Below are positions 34,835 through 42,802 of a stretch of DNA of 64,000 nt, piece after piece. Source of the stretch: Clostridium sp. CF012 (GTDB lineage Bacteria > Bacillota > Clostridia > Clostridiales > Clostridiaceae). How positions within the stretch are numbered: position 1 is the first letter of the stretch; every line of letters begins with the position of its first letter. The translations under genes and the position numbers were made by a program. The stretch is from contig NZ_JAHLEF010000017.1 of the NCBI RefSeq assembly GCF_018861755.1, forward strand, positions 1 to 64,000. The letters are read 5' to 3'. Under the pieces are notes generated by a model. That model ran no database searches and was not told where the DNA came from. It saw only the letters and a list, made by a program, of their open reading frames with translations.

Positions 34835-36259
34835 CTAAGGATTGTCAGGAGCATCTGTTTGAATATAGGTCATTTGGCCACCTGGATAAGCTCCATTGTT
34901 AGTAACTTTATAGTCATCATGATTGTGCATAGGATAAATTTGAGGAAAGAAATTGTCATTAATAGATGGAGTTTCATTGCATATATCTACGTAATTCACG
35001 GTTTTTATATTATTGAGGTTAACGGGCTGAGTTGGAATATTAGCTATTACACTGTGGTCTATATTTTTTATTTCATGCATTCGCTTGGACAAAGAATGTA
35101 TACAATCTTTCCCATTTACAATATAATTTCTATACTGTGGGCGTTTATCCTCAGCTTCTATTAATAGGTCAAAGGTTTCTCCTGAGCCTATAGTACATGT
35201 GACTCCTCTTTCAAGGCCCTCATATCCTTGTAATCCTAGTTTTTCAGATATTTTCAAGAATGGACTTGGATTAGCATCCTTACCTATTACAACAAAATGC
35301 CATCCGTGGATATGCCACGGTACTACCTGATAGCCCATATTAATCATTCTAAGCATAAACATTTCTCCTGTTTTTACATGCACATAGGATTCGTAGTTAA
35401 GCTGAGATATATCTCTATCATGGCATGGCTCCGGAGTTAAATGATGTGGAAGTAAGGTGTCTGGAAAGGCACGACCGTTTACAAGCCAAAAATCAGGTTT
35501 AAAATCCACGGGATTAAAATCACCACCAGTTTCAACACTATCATGCCATCTGGTATCTATATCAGAAAGTAACATCACATATTCTTTATCAAAATAAGAA
35601 CGAACATCATTGTATGCAAAATTTCTATTTGTGGCAGTTTGTGAAATATGCTCTTGTAATCTTTCTTCGTAGAACCAGCTACCATTCCATAATCTTCTTA
35701 TACCTGCCAATGCGAGACTTCTCATAGATGGATAGACAACTAGGGCTCCGTACATACCCATCTGAACATGCTCAGCTGCTTCAACATGACAGTGATACAT
35801 GTAGGTTCCAGGATGCTCCGTATCAAATAGATAAGTTACCACAGGGGGGGCCATCTCAAAATCCATACACCTAGGAACCCCAAAGGACGTTTCAGGGAAA
35901 CCATCCAATTGAGTTGCTACTTGGGCACCGTGCAAATGTATAGTGTGGGCATCCATAATACCTGAGGTTGGCATGCCTAAATTTATCAAGGTTATATAAA
36001 CTCTGTCGCCCATTTCTCCCCAAATCATGGGTGAAGGTATGGTGGCAGTTCCTATTAAATTTTTAAATTTTGGCCAATTACAAGCTTTAGTCCAATCAAG
36101 GTCTTCATTTACTACTTTACCATTAACCTTATATAGCCCACCAACAAAACCAAATACGTACACTATCCTACTCTCATTTTCTACTGGGGGCAGGTCTGCC
36201 GAGGTAGGGAGTTCTATAAAACCATCAGTAGCAGCAAGTACATAATGTCTAACACTCAC
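34835..36259 (-). CDS. Multicopper oxidase
   Basis: A 474-residue cupredoxin-type copper oxidase without a signal peptide. Copper motifs are visible: HTIHLHGAQ, HPGTYMYHCHVEAAEHVQMGMYG (with a Cys and Met of a type-1 site) and VPWHIHGWHFVV. The C-terminus has MHNHDDYKVTNNGAYPGGQMT. Such enzymes couple oxidation of a metal or phenol to O2 reduction, which is surprising in an anaerobe-like genome. Start ATG with modest spacing to an upstream purine stretch. A single gene with its own terminator. Possible roles are copper or manganese oxidation in a spore coat, or oxygen defence; undecided. Confidence 0.88.
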   Translation of the reverse strand: MSVRHYVLAATDGFIELPTSADLPPVENESRIVYVFGFVGGLYKVNGKVVNEDLDWTKACNWPKFKNLIGTATIPSPMIWGEMGDRVYITLINLGMPTSGIMDAHTIHLHGAQVATQLDGFPETSFGVPRCMDFEMAPPVVTYLFDTEHPGTYMYHCHVEAAEHVQMGMYGALVVYPSMRSLALAGIRRLWNGSWFYEERLQEHISQTATNRNFAYNDVRSYFDKEYVMLLSDIDTRWHDSVETGGDFNPVDFKPDFWLVNGRAFPDTLLPHHLTPEPCHDRDISQLNYESYVHVKTGEMFMLRMINMGYQVVPWHIHGWHFVVIGKDANPSPFLKISEKLGLQGYEGLERGVTCTIGSGETFDLLIEAEDKRPQYRNYIVNGKDCIHSLSKRMHEIKNIDHSVIANIPTQPVNLNNIKTVNYVDICNETPSINDNFFPQIYPMHNHDDYKVTNNGAYPGGQMTYIQTDAPDNP

Positions 36260-36472
36260 TTTGTCATCACTCCCGCTTATTTATTTTGAACCATATTAAA
36301 ATAAATATAGTAGTTTAACACAGATGCAACACACTTAAAGATGTAGTTTTGAATGTTTGCTACATCCTTAGTTCATAATATGACAGATATAGTATAATTG
36401 ATTCTAAATTCACGCTTACCCTTTAGTCAACAGAAATTCTAACAGAAAATTTTTTATCCATAAACATAAAAA

Positions 36473-36504
36473 AAATAGCCCACAACTTATGATGTGAGCT
36501 ATTT
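36473..36504 (-). terminator. Rho-independent terminator
   Basis: Stem AAATAGC-CACA / TGTG-GCTATTT with an 8-nt loop. On the minus strand it is followed by eight T, about 50 bp after the stop of the acyl-CoA dehydrogenase fusion. Confidence 0.88.
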
Positions 36505-36551
36505 CTTATCTATTATTCCTTTGACTTACTAAAACTTCCACTTTTAATAAT

Positions 36552-38267
36552 TTAACCTTTTTTTAAAACTTCAGTGAGCATTGGTACAACTTCATACAAA
36601 TCACCCACAATACCATAATCAGCATGAGAAAATATTGGAGCTCTTTCATCCGTGTTAATAGCAACAATAATCTTGGCATCACGAATTCCACGCACATGCT
36701 GAACCTGACCCGATATTCCAATAGCTAGGTACAATGACCCTTTAAATTTCTGACCAGATATTCCTACATATCGATCAAGAGGCATCCATTCGTTTTCCTC
36801 AGCAACAGGACGAGAACAACCAACTTGAGCCCCCATAGCCTCTGCCAAGGCTTCTATTATAGGCAAGTCCTTTTGATCAACTAAACCGCGCCCTATACTG
36901 CATACTTTATCGGCATCGCCAATATTTCCACCCAGATGTACATTCGAGCTATCTTGACTTTTGATGTTTTCAATTTTTAGATAGTTTATCAAAGTGGCTA
37001 TTTTTTCTTCCGTGGAGCCTTCTTTTATAATAATACCCTTACGGTTTTCCGTTACTACTTTTGCAGCAGGTTTAATTTCTGCTACATTTGTGGCACTAAT
37101 AACGCTGGCTGTGGGAGTTTTTTTAGAATTATGCAAAATTGAATGAGAAATGATTAGCTTATGAATTTCATTCGTACCCTCATATATTGTACAAATTTTA
37201 GCATCACGATACATGCGTTCCACAGCAAAACCCTTTATGTAGCCATACCCTCCATAAATTTGAACTGCATCATTAACAACTTCAAGGCAAACATCAGAAG
37301 CGTAGAGTTTCGCCATGGCAGATTCAGTTCCATAGGACTCATGCTCTTGCTTAAGTTCAGCTGCACTATATACCATAAAGCGGGCCGCACGAATTTTAGT
37401 AGCCATATCCGCAAGTTTAAATGCGATGACTTGTTGTTCGCAAATGGGTTTCCCAAACTGAACCCTTTCTTTAGAGTATTCTAGAGCCTTTTCATAAGCT
37501 CCTTGGGCAATTCCTAGTGCTTGCGCAGCAATACCAATACGTCCACCCTCTAATGTCATCATAGCAATTTTGAACCCTTGTCCTTCTTTTCCCAGCAGGT
37601 TTTCAGCAGGTACTTTGACATCACGGAAGAGCAGCTCAGCCGTAGCAGATGAACGAATACCCATTTTATTGTAATGTGTACCAAAAGTAAATCCTTCCCA
37701 ATCATTTTCCACAATAAAAGCACTAATTCCCCTAGTTCCTATTCCTGGAGTAGTAACTGCAAATATTACATAAATTTGTGCATATCCACCGTTAGTGATA
37801 AATATTTTTGCGCCATTAAGTATATAATGATCCCCCTTTAACACAGCAGTGGTTTCTGTGTTACTAGCATCACTGCCAGCATTTTCTTCTGTTAGACCGA
37901 AGGCACCAATCTTCTCCCCAGAAGCAAGTGGAGTAAGATATTTTTCCTTTTGCTCCTCTGTTCCAAATTCCATAATAGGCCATGATCCTAGTGACACATG
38001 TGCAGATAGTGCAACACCCACTCCTGCATCCACCCTAGACAATTCTTCCACCGCAATGGCATAAGTTAATATATCCATTCCAGCTCCTCCATATTTTTTC
38101 GGATATGGAATTCCCATAATATCTAATTCGCCCATTTCCTTTATAATTTTTTCCGGAAAAATACTTTTTTCATCCAGTTGAAAGGAAATTGGTTCAATTT
38201 TAGTTTCAGCAAATTCTCTTATAATATTTTTAAGTGATTCCTGTTCATTAGTTAATTTAAAATTCAT
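36552..38267 (-). CDS. Acyl-CoA dehydrogenase fused to ETF-alpha FAD domain
   Basis: A 571-residue fusion. Residues 1-380 are a complete acyl-CoA dehydrogenase: GLTEENAGSDA, GAKIFITNGG, VQIYGGYGYIKGFAVERMYRD and catalytic Glu363 in IYEGTNEIHK. After a linker of about 75 residues, residues 455-571 match the C-terminal FAD-binding domain of electron-transfer flavoprotein alpha: GRGLVDQKDLP, GCSRPVAE with Arg486, GISGQVQHVRGIRDAKIIVAIN and DYGIVGDLYEVVP. The N-terminal domain of ETF alpha and all of ETF beta are absent, and no etfAB or other beta-oxidation gene is adjacent. The extra FAD domain may take electrons directly from the dehydrogenase flavin. Substrate chain length cannot be read safely. 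Confidence 0.92.
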   Translation of the reverse strand: MNFKLTNEQESLKNIIREFAETKIEPISFQLDEKSIFPEKIIKEMGELDIMGIPYPKKYGGAGMDILTYAIAVEELSRVDAGVGVALSAHVSLGSWPIMEFGTEEQKEKYLTPLASGEKIGAFGLTEENAGSDASNTETTAVLKGDHYILNGAKIFITNGGYAQIYVIFAVTTPGIGTRGISAFIVENDWEGFTFGTHYNKMGIRSSATAELLFRDVKVPAENLLGKEGQGFKIAMMTLEGGRIGIAAQALGIAQGAYEKALEYSKERVQFGKPICEQQVIAFKLADMATKIRAARFMVYSAAELKQEHESYGTESAMAKLYASDVCLEVVNDAVQIYGGYGYIKGFAVERMYRDAKICTIYEGTNEIHKLIISHSILHNSKKTPTASVISATNVAEIKPAAKVVTENRKGIIIKEGSTEEKIATLINYLKIENIKSQDSSNVHLGGNIGDADKVCSIGRGLVDQKDLPIIEALAEAMGAQVGCSRPVAEENEWMPLDRYVGISGQKFKGSLYLAIGISGQVQHVRGIRDAKIIVAINTDERAPIFSHADYGIVGDLYEVVPMLTEVLKKG

Positions 38268-38399
38268 TAAGACATCTCCTATTATAATATTATTTTAATT
38301 TTTCAAGGTTAAAATATCTTTTTCACTTATAATACTATATTCTACAATTTTGGGTTTAATCCTCCTTATTTTTAATTAATATTCTATAATAGTTAATAT

Positions 38400-38955
38400 C
38401 TGTTCATGCTTTTTTTCCAATTGTTTCAGATGATGCAATAGCTGAAATGTCTAAGGCTGGCATTAATGTAATTAGAGTTGCAGGAATAAATAGATATGAA
38501 ACATCTGTTGAAGTTCTAAATATTTAGCTAAACAACAAAAAATTACTAATGTTTATGTATTTAATGGATATACTCCTGCTGATGCTTTAACAGTTGCATC
38601 TAAGGCAGCAATAGATAAATCTCCAATAATCTTAGTAGAGCAAAAATCAATTTCAAAAGAAGTTCCAGACTGGTTATCTGCTCAAAATCTTAAATCAGCT
38701 TATGTCATAGGTGGAGTTGGAGTTGTTAGTGATTCAGTTATGGAAGCATTAAATAAACTTACATCAGAAAACATAACTAACAATAGGCTTGGTGGCATGG
38801 ACAGATATGAAACATGCCATAGTTGTAGGTAAGTTCTTTAATAAAGAGCAAACAAATATTTATGTAACTGAAAGTCTTAAATTAGCAGATGCTTTAGTAA
38901 TTGCACCAAAATATAAAAGTTCTCATAATTTTAACGTTAGCTTAATCTTCTTTTA
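38400..38955 (+). pseudogene. Cell wall-binding repeat 2 (CWB2) surface protein, decayed
   Basis: In three frames in succession the plus strand reads IRVAGINRYETSVEVLN, then VYVFNGYTPADALTVASKA, SAYVIGGVGVVSD and NRLGGMDRYET, then IYVTESLKLADALVIAPK. These are the RYET, ADAL and IGG motifs of CWB2 domains that anchor clostridial surface proteins. At least two frameshifts and the lack of start, signal peptide and most of the protein show it is dead. Confidence 0.85.
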
Positions 38956-39003
38956 ACATAAACATGAGATTATATGTATATGAAGAAGGGAGAGTGGACT
39001 ATT

Positions 39004-39087
39004 TTGAGTAATGAACAAATATTTATAATCAGTGAAGATGTCATTGATGAATGCCTTGCTGAATCCATCGAAAAAATAAGCAAATAA
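39004..39087 (+). other. 27-codon ORF after the CWB2 remnant
   Basis: TTG with GGGAGAG upstream opens a 27-codon frame (SNEQIFIISEDVIDECLAE...) closed by TAA just before a terminator. In-frame ATG codons occur up to 30 bp upstream. No homology is recognised. It may be the tail of a vanished gene instead of a real peptide. Confidence 0.25.
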
Positions 39088-39122
39088 AAAACAAGTCTAA
39101 CATGGTGAGACTTGTTTTTTAT
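39087..39122 (+). terminator. Rho-independent terminator
   Basis: Stem AAACAAGTCT/AGACTTGTTT with a 9-nt loop followed by a T run, just after the stop of the 27-codon ORF. The A run on the left makes it potentially bidirectional. Confidence 0.85.
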
Positions 39123-39151
39123 TTGCTTCAATTTCCTTTAGGATCCTCTTA

Positions 39152-39205
39152 CCAATTTGTACCTTCATATATTGTACAAATTTTAGCATCACGATACATA
39201 GGTTC
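39152..39205 (-). pseudogene. Fragment of a second acyl-CoA dehydrogenase
   Basis: Eighteen minus-strand codons read EPMYRDAKICTIYEGTNW, almost identical to residues 350-366 of the complete fusion 2 kb away (ERMYRDAKICTIYEGTN). About 45 bp are nearly identical at DNA level. It is the catalytic-Glu segment only, followed by unrelated sequence, so it is a scar of a duplicated or recombined copy. Confidence 0.8.
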
Positions 39206-39443
39206 AACTCATTACAATGTATAGGATACTCCATACGATATGTGATATATTTATTAATCCATATAATATTAGCCATGCAATAATTATTATGTTGGACTGG
39301 TGTAACTGCTTTGAGGTGGCTTTTTTCATTCTTTGGTAAACCCAAAGCAGCAATGCCAATGGGACCACTATTTTAATGATTAGACTTAGTACTTGCATAT
39401 TGTTTACCACTGGTGCCATAATAGCATTTGCTTCTAAGAACAT
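39204..39443 (-). CDS. Small membrane protein, DUF5658-like, probably truncated
   Basis: A 79-codon frame with two or three hydrophobic segments. The phrase LEANAIMAP, followed by a Lys-containing helix (SLIIKIVVPLALLLWVY) and a last helix, resembles DUF5658 small membrane proteins (EANP motif). The frame extends 18 codons upstream of the ATG (reading WSDILFTLFLVNTG), which would complete the first helix but has no start, and there is no good ribosome binding site. Likely 5'-damaged. Its 3' end touches the acyl-CoA dehydrogenase scar. Confidence 0.4.
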   Translation of the reverse strand: MFLEANAIMAPVVNNMQVLSLIIKIVVPLALLLWVYQRMKKATSKQLHQSNIIIIAWLILYGLINISHIVWSILYIVMS

Positions 39444-39561
39444 ACCCGTGTTGACTAGGAAAAGTGTAAATAATATATCAGACCATGTGTGTAAGTTTTA
39501 AACTTAGGTTAATTGAAGGTTGCTACATTAAATATACAGCTCAAAGTTCTAAATACTTCTA

Positions 39562-40893
39562 TTACTTATCAGTGTAGTAAATGTAATTTCTATTAACTGA
39601 AATATCCCCTTTTTCTTTTATTATTTTAACTCTCGGTTTAATTTTATCATCATCTAAAATATTCACAATAACACTTTTATCAGTAGCATTTATAATTTTA
39701 ATATTGGCTCCTGATAAATCTGACACTAAGCCTCTTTTTTGTGAAACTATATTTAGAATTATATTCTCTCCAGTAGGTACAAATTCAATATGATCGCTAA
39801 ACTCTTTAGGATATGTTTTTATGCCTGTTTTATATTTATAAAAATATTTATTTCCAACTTTTTCAAAAGAAAACTCTACTAACTCTGTTCCTTCATTATC
39901 TGAATAAATATATGATTGCTTTGACTGGTCTTTTGCCTTTTCAATTGTTACAGTGTGCAAATCAGATGCTATAGGCTTTGTACTCATAACAAAGTCATTT
40001 TTTGTTTCATCCTCTGCTACCTTATTTTCTTCTTTCTTTATTATTATTTCATTGTCATCTTTTACTGCATTATTTTCTCCATTATTTGTTATTATCTGAT
40101 TATTAACTTGTAATGAAGTAGATGACCCAACAAAAGGCTTCACATTACCATTAGGCTTTTTATAATCCCACTTAAAGTTATCATTATCATTAAGTTTAGG
40201 AATACCATAAAACTCTAACATAAGAGTTCCTGATACGTCACTACCCTCAGCTCCATCTAGCTTTATATTATTTATAACTATCTTTTTATCGTAAGCTTCT
40301 ACTTGACCTATAAAACCTATAATTTCATCATACATACCCTTAAATTTAAGTGTAACTTGCATTTTATATGCACCAATAATATTTGCATTATCAGTTTTTG
40401 TAGTAGCATTATTATTATTTGTTTTTTCACTATTAGCATCTTTTTTAGAATTAGCATTAAAGTCACTTACAAGCTTGTCTAATTCATTGCTAGCAATTTT
40501 GCTTTTATCTTCATTATTAACATTTTTGCTAGTATCTGCTGTGGTGCTTTCACCATTTATTTCTGAAAACTCTAACACATCTGCCTGAAGATCACTGTCC
40601 TTAATCATTTTGTCTAAAACCACTATGATCTGTTCCTGTTCAATAGATGTAAATAGCTTATCTGTTTCATTAAATATTTTAGCATTCAAAGTTTTATACT
40701 GTTCACTCATTTTATTTTTTGAGGCAATTTTCACTTTAGCCTGCTCCCATTTTTGAGAGTACGTATATCTACTTGCTTTTAATTCACTTATCCTTTGAAT
40801 TTGTTTTGTGTAAATAAAATTATAAAAGCTGTAGCCTAATAATACTATTAATAAAGCTCCTATTAATACTTGTTCTCTTTTAGTTATCTTCAT
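39562..40893 (-). CDS. pilO: Type IV pilus PilO-like protein with C-terminal extension
   Basis: A 443-residue protein, last gene of the pilM-pilN-pilO set. One N-terminal membrane helix (about 9-27), a coiled coil, and a PilO-like fold (about 55-230: KMQVTLKFKGMYDEIIGFIGQVEAYDKKIVINNI). Normal PilO is about 200 residues; here a further 200 residues follow, with an Asn-rich linker and a beta-rich region of unknown function. PilO dimerises with PilN to link the inner platform to the pilus machine. I chose the ATG nine bases inside the open frame because AAAGGACG is spaced for it. It overlaps pilN by 14 bp. Confidence 0.8.
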   Translation of the reverse strand: MKITKREQVLIGALLIVLLGYSFYNFIYTKQIQRISELKASRYTYSQKWEQAKVKIASKNKMSEQYKTLNAKIFNETDKLFTSIEQEQIIVVLDKMIKDSDLQADVLEFSEINGESTTADTSKNVNNEDKSKIASNELDKLVSDFNANSKKDANSEKTNNNNATTKTDNANIIGAYKMQVTLKFKGMYDEIIGFIGQVEAYDKKIVINNIKLDGAEGSDVSGTLMLEFYGIPKLNDNDNFKWDYKKPNGNVKPFVGSSTSLQVNNQIITNNGENNAVKDDNEIIIKKEENKVAEDETKNDFVMSTKPIASDLHTVTIEKAKDQSKQSYIYSDNEGTELVEFSFEKVGNKYFYKYKTGIKTYPKEFSDHIEFVPTGENIILNIVSQKRGLVSDLSGANIKIINATDKSVIVNILDDDKIKPRVKIIKEKGDISVNRNYIYYTDK

Positions 40894-41452
40894 AATTATC
40901 AACGTCCTTTAAAGTACAATTTAAACTAAAAGTAAGGTTTTCAGTTTCCGTAGATGATGAATTTATGGTAGCAATATGAACTTCTTTTACAATATCTAAG
41001 CTTCGTAAAGATCGCTCAAATACCGCTATTGTTTCTCTATCTTTTCCTTCAGCTTCAAGTTGCATTCCAGTGGCATCTAAAGCCATGGATTTAAAATAAA
41101 CACCTTCAGGAACACAAGCATTTATTTTATCTATTACTTTGCTACCTACAAAATCATTATTATTTATGCCAGTATTAATATTTACTACCATACCACTGTA
41201 CTTATTCATAATAGCTAATTTCTTTTCTTCATTTTCAATTTCTTTCAACTTATCAATATTATCTTTTGAATTTAGATTTTGCTGTATATCCACTATCTCT
41301 GAATTTAACTTACTTATGTTAAAATAGTTAAATACACACATAAAAATTACCAAAATTACTAAACATGTAGATAAAATAGCACCATACAAATATCCTTTTT
41401 TAAAATCTTTTCTACTTCCTGCATATGTATCAAAAAAATTAAAATCCTTCAT
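40880..41452 (-). CDS. pilN: Type IV pilus assembly protein PilN
   Basis: About 190 residues with a short cytoplasmic N-terminus (KDFNFFDTYAGSRKDF), one membrane helix (about 25-45), a coiled coil and a fimbrial-assembly fold with YFKSMALDATGMQLEAEGKDRETIAVFERSL. PilN binds PilM by its N-terminus and PilO through the periplasm-equivalent part. Start at ATG after AGGTAGG. It begins 9 bp after the pilM stop and overlaps pilO, so the three are coupled. Confidence 0.85.
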   Translation of the reverse strand: MKDFNFFDTYAGSRKDFKKGYLYGAILSTCLVILVIFMCVFNYFNISKLNSEIVDIQQNLNSKDNIDKLKEIENEEKKLAIMNKYSGMVVNINTGINNNDFVGSKVIDKINACVPEGVYFKSMALDATGMQLEAEGKDRETIAVFERSLRSLDIVKEVHIATINSSSTETENLTFSLNCTLKDVDNYEDN

Positions 41453-41461
41453 AAATTTCAC

Positions 41462-42577
41462 CTACCTCAATCTTATTATTGCTCCTATAGCGTTTAGATA
41501 TTTGCTTAAATCTAGCTCTATTTTAGCTGAATCTACTTTAGATAAATCTACTTTCGCTTGCTTTACATTAAGCTCTTTTGTTTTAGAACAGTTTACATTA
41601 CTTAATCTCTGTATTTTGGTAACAGGTAAATACAATGCATCTTTTATAAACGTTTCTATACCCTTAAGATTAGAACTTCCTCCATAGATATATATCTTAT
41701 CTATTTTATTTCCTTGTTCTTTATTTTTGTAATAATTAAATAATTTTTCTATTTCTTGAGTCCACATTATTATCTGTGCTTTTGCGATATCATTTATTGT
41801 TGGACTCTTCATTTCACTTAAAGATCCTCCTTGTAAATCACAAAATTTGATCTTTTGCTTTTCAGCTTCTTCTTCTGAAATAGATAATTGCTTAGAAATA
41901 TCTATTTCTATATTAGAACCACCATAAGTAATAATTCTGGTAAACTGAACATTTCTATCTGTAATAATATTTACATTTATGAAATCATATCCTAAATCTA
42001 TAATTGCGACAGTATCTTCTATGCTATAATTTTCATCATTAACTCTTATATCTTCAATAAATAATTTATTAATACTATTTGAACTGATATCTAATGCTAC
42101 TGCATTCCCATTTAATTCTTTTACTAACTTATAATATCCCTCTGCCATTGTTTTAGGATAAACTACTACTGTAATTTTTGCCATCTTTACATTTTCGTCT
42201 TGGAATTCTTCTAATATTCTATATTGAATTATATAATTTTCAAACTTAATTGGTAAATATTTTTCCATTTGAAAATTAATTATAGAGACCATATCTTCTT
42301 GTTTTGCTACTGGAATTTCAATATCTCTAGTTATAACTGATGTACTTTTGGTAGTGATAATAATGTTTCTACATTTTATACTTTGTCCTTGCAAAACATC
42401 CATAATTTCACTTTTAAATTTAGTTACATCTAAAATATTCCCATCATTATAACATCCCACTGGAGTAGGGATAGTAATAGCTTTTTCTATAATAACGTTT
42501 TTTCTACTTTGACTTCCTAGAACTATCTTTGTGTTTTTTGAACCTATGTCTAGGGATAATACCTTTTGGTTGAACAT
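41462..42577 (-). CDS. pilM: Type IV pilus assembly ATPase-fold protein PilM
   Basis: A 371-residue actin-like (FtsA-type) protein with the nucleotide motifs LSLDIGSKNTKIVLG at the N-terminus, VAIIDLGYDF and YIYGGSSNLKG. It sits on the cytoplasmic side and holds PilN. The start follows AGAGGTG. A decayed partial copy of this gene lies 4 kb upstream in the same locus. A terminator hairpin separates it from the minor pilin genes, so it may have its own promoter in the 90 bp before it. Confidence 0.9.
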   Translation of the reverse strand: MFNQKVLSLDIGSKNTKIVLGSQSRKNVIIEKAITIPTPVGCYNDGNILDVTKFKSEIMDVLQGQSIKCRNIIITTKSTSVITRDIEIPVAKQEDMVSIINFQMEKYLPIKFENYIIQYRILEEFQDENVKMAKITVVVYPKTMAEGYYKLVKELNGNAVALDISSNSINKLFIEDIRVNDENYSIEDTVAIIDLGYDFINVNIITDRNVQFTRIITYGGSNIEIDISKQLSISEEEAEKQKIKFCDLQGGSLSEMKSPTINDIAKAQIIMWTQEIEKLFNYYKNKEQGNKIDKIYIYGGSSNLKGIETFIKDALYLPVTKIQRLSNVNCSKTKELNVKQAKVDLSKVDSAKIELDLSKYLNAIGAIIRLR

Positions 42578-42670
42578 GGGTGGTCACCTCTCTTCAGTGT
42601 ATTGGTTTGAAATGTTTCTATAAATTTCTAATTTTTCTTCACTTCATTCAAATCTAATATGTAAAAAACA

Positions 42671-42730
42671 TGCACCCAGTAGATATAAGCTTGTCCCTAC
42701 GATTCAGCTATCATTTTATTACTGGGTGCA
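42671..42730 (-). terminator. Terminator between minor pilin genes and pilMNO
   Basis: A perfect 11-bp stem TGCACCCAGTA/TACTGGGTGCA closing a 38-nt loop that itself contains AGCT/AGCT pairing. On the minus strand it runs into GTTTTTTAC. It lies 70 bp after the LamG-like pilin gene. Confidence 0.75.
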
Positions 42731-42802
42731 ACAACTGTAATTATTAAATAACTTTCAATTGTCCAAGTAACAACTTGTATTGTTCAGTAGTCGGAGTTTA
42801 TA

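Noticed and set aside
39204-39345. 82-codon minus-strand ORF at 39097-39345
   Set aside because: It overlaps the acyl-CoA dehydrogenase scar in the wrong frame and passes through the terminator; it is not a gene.
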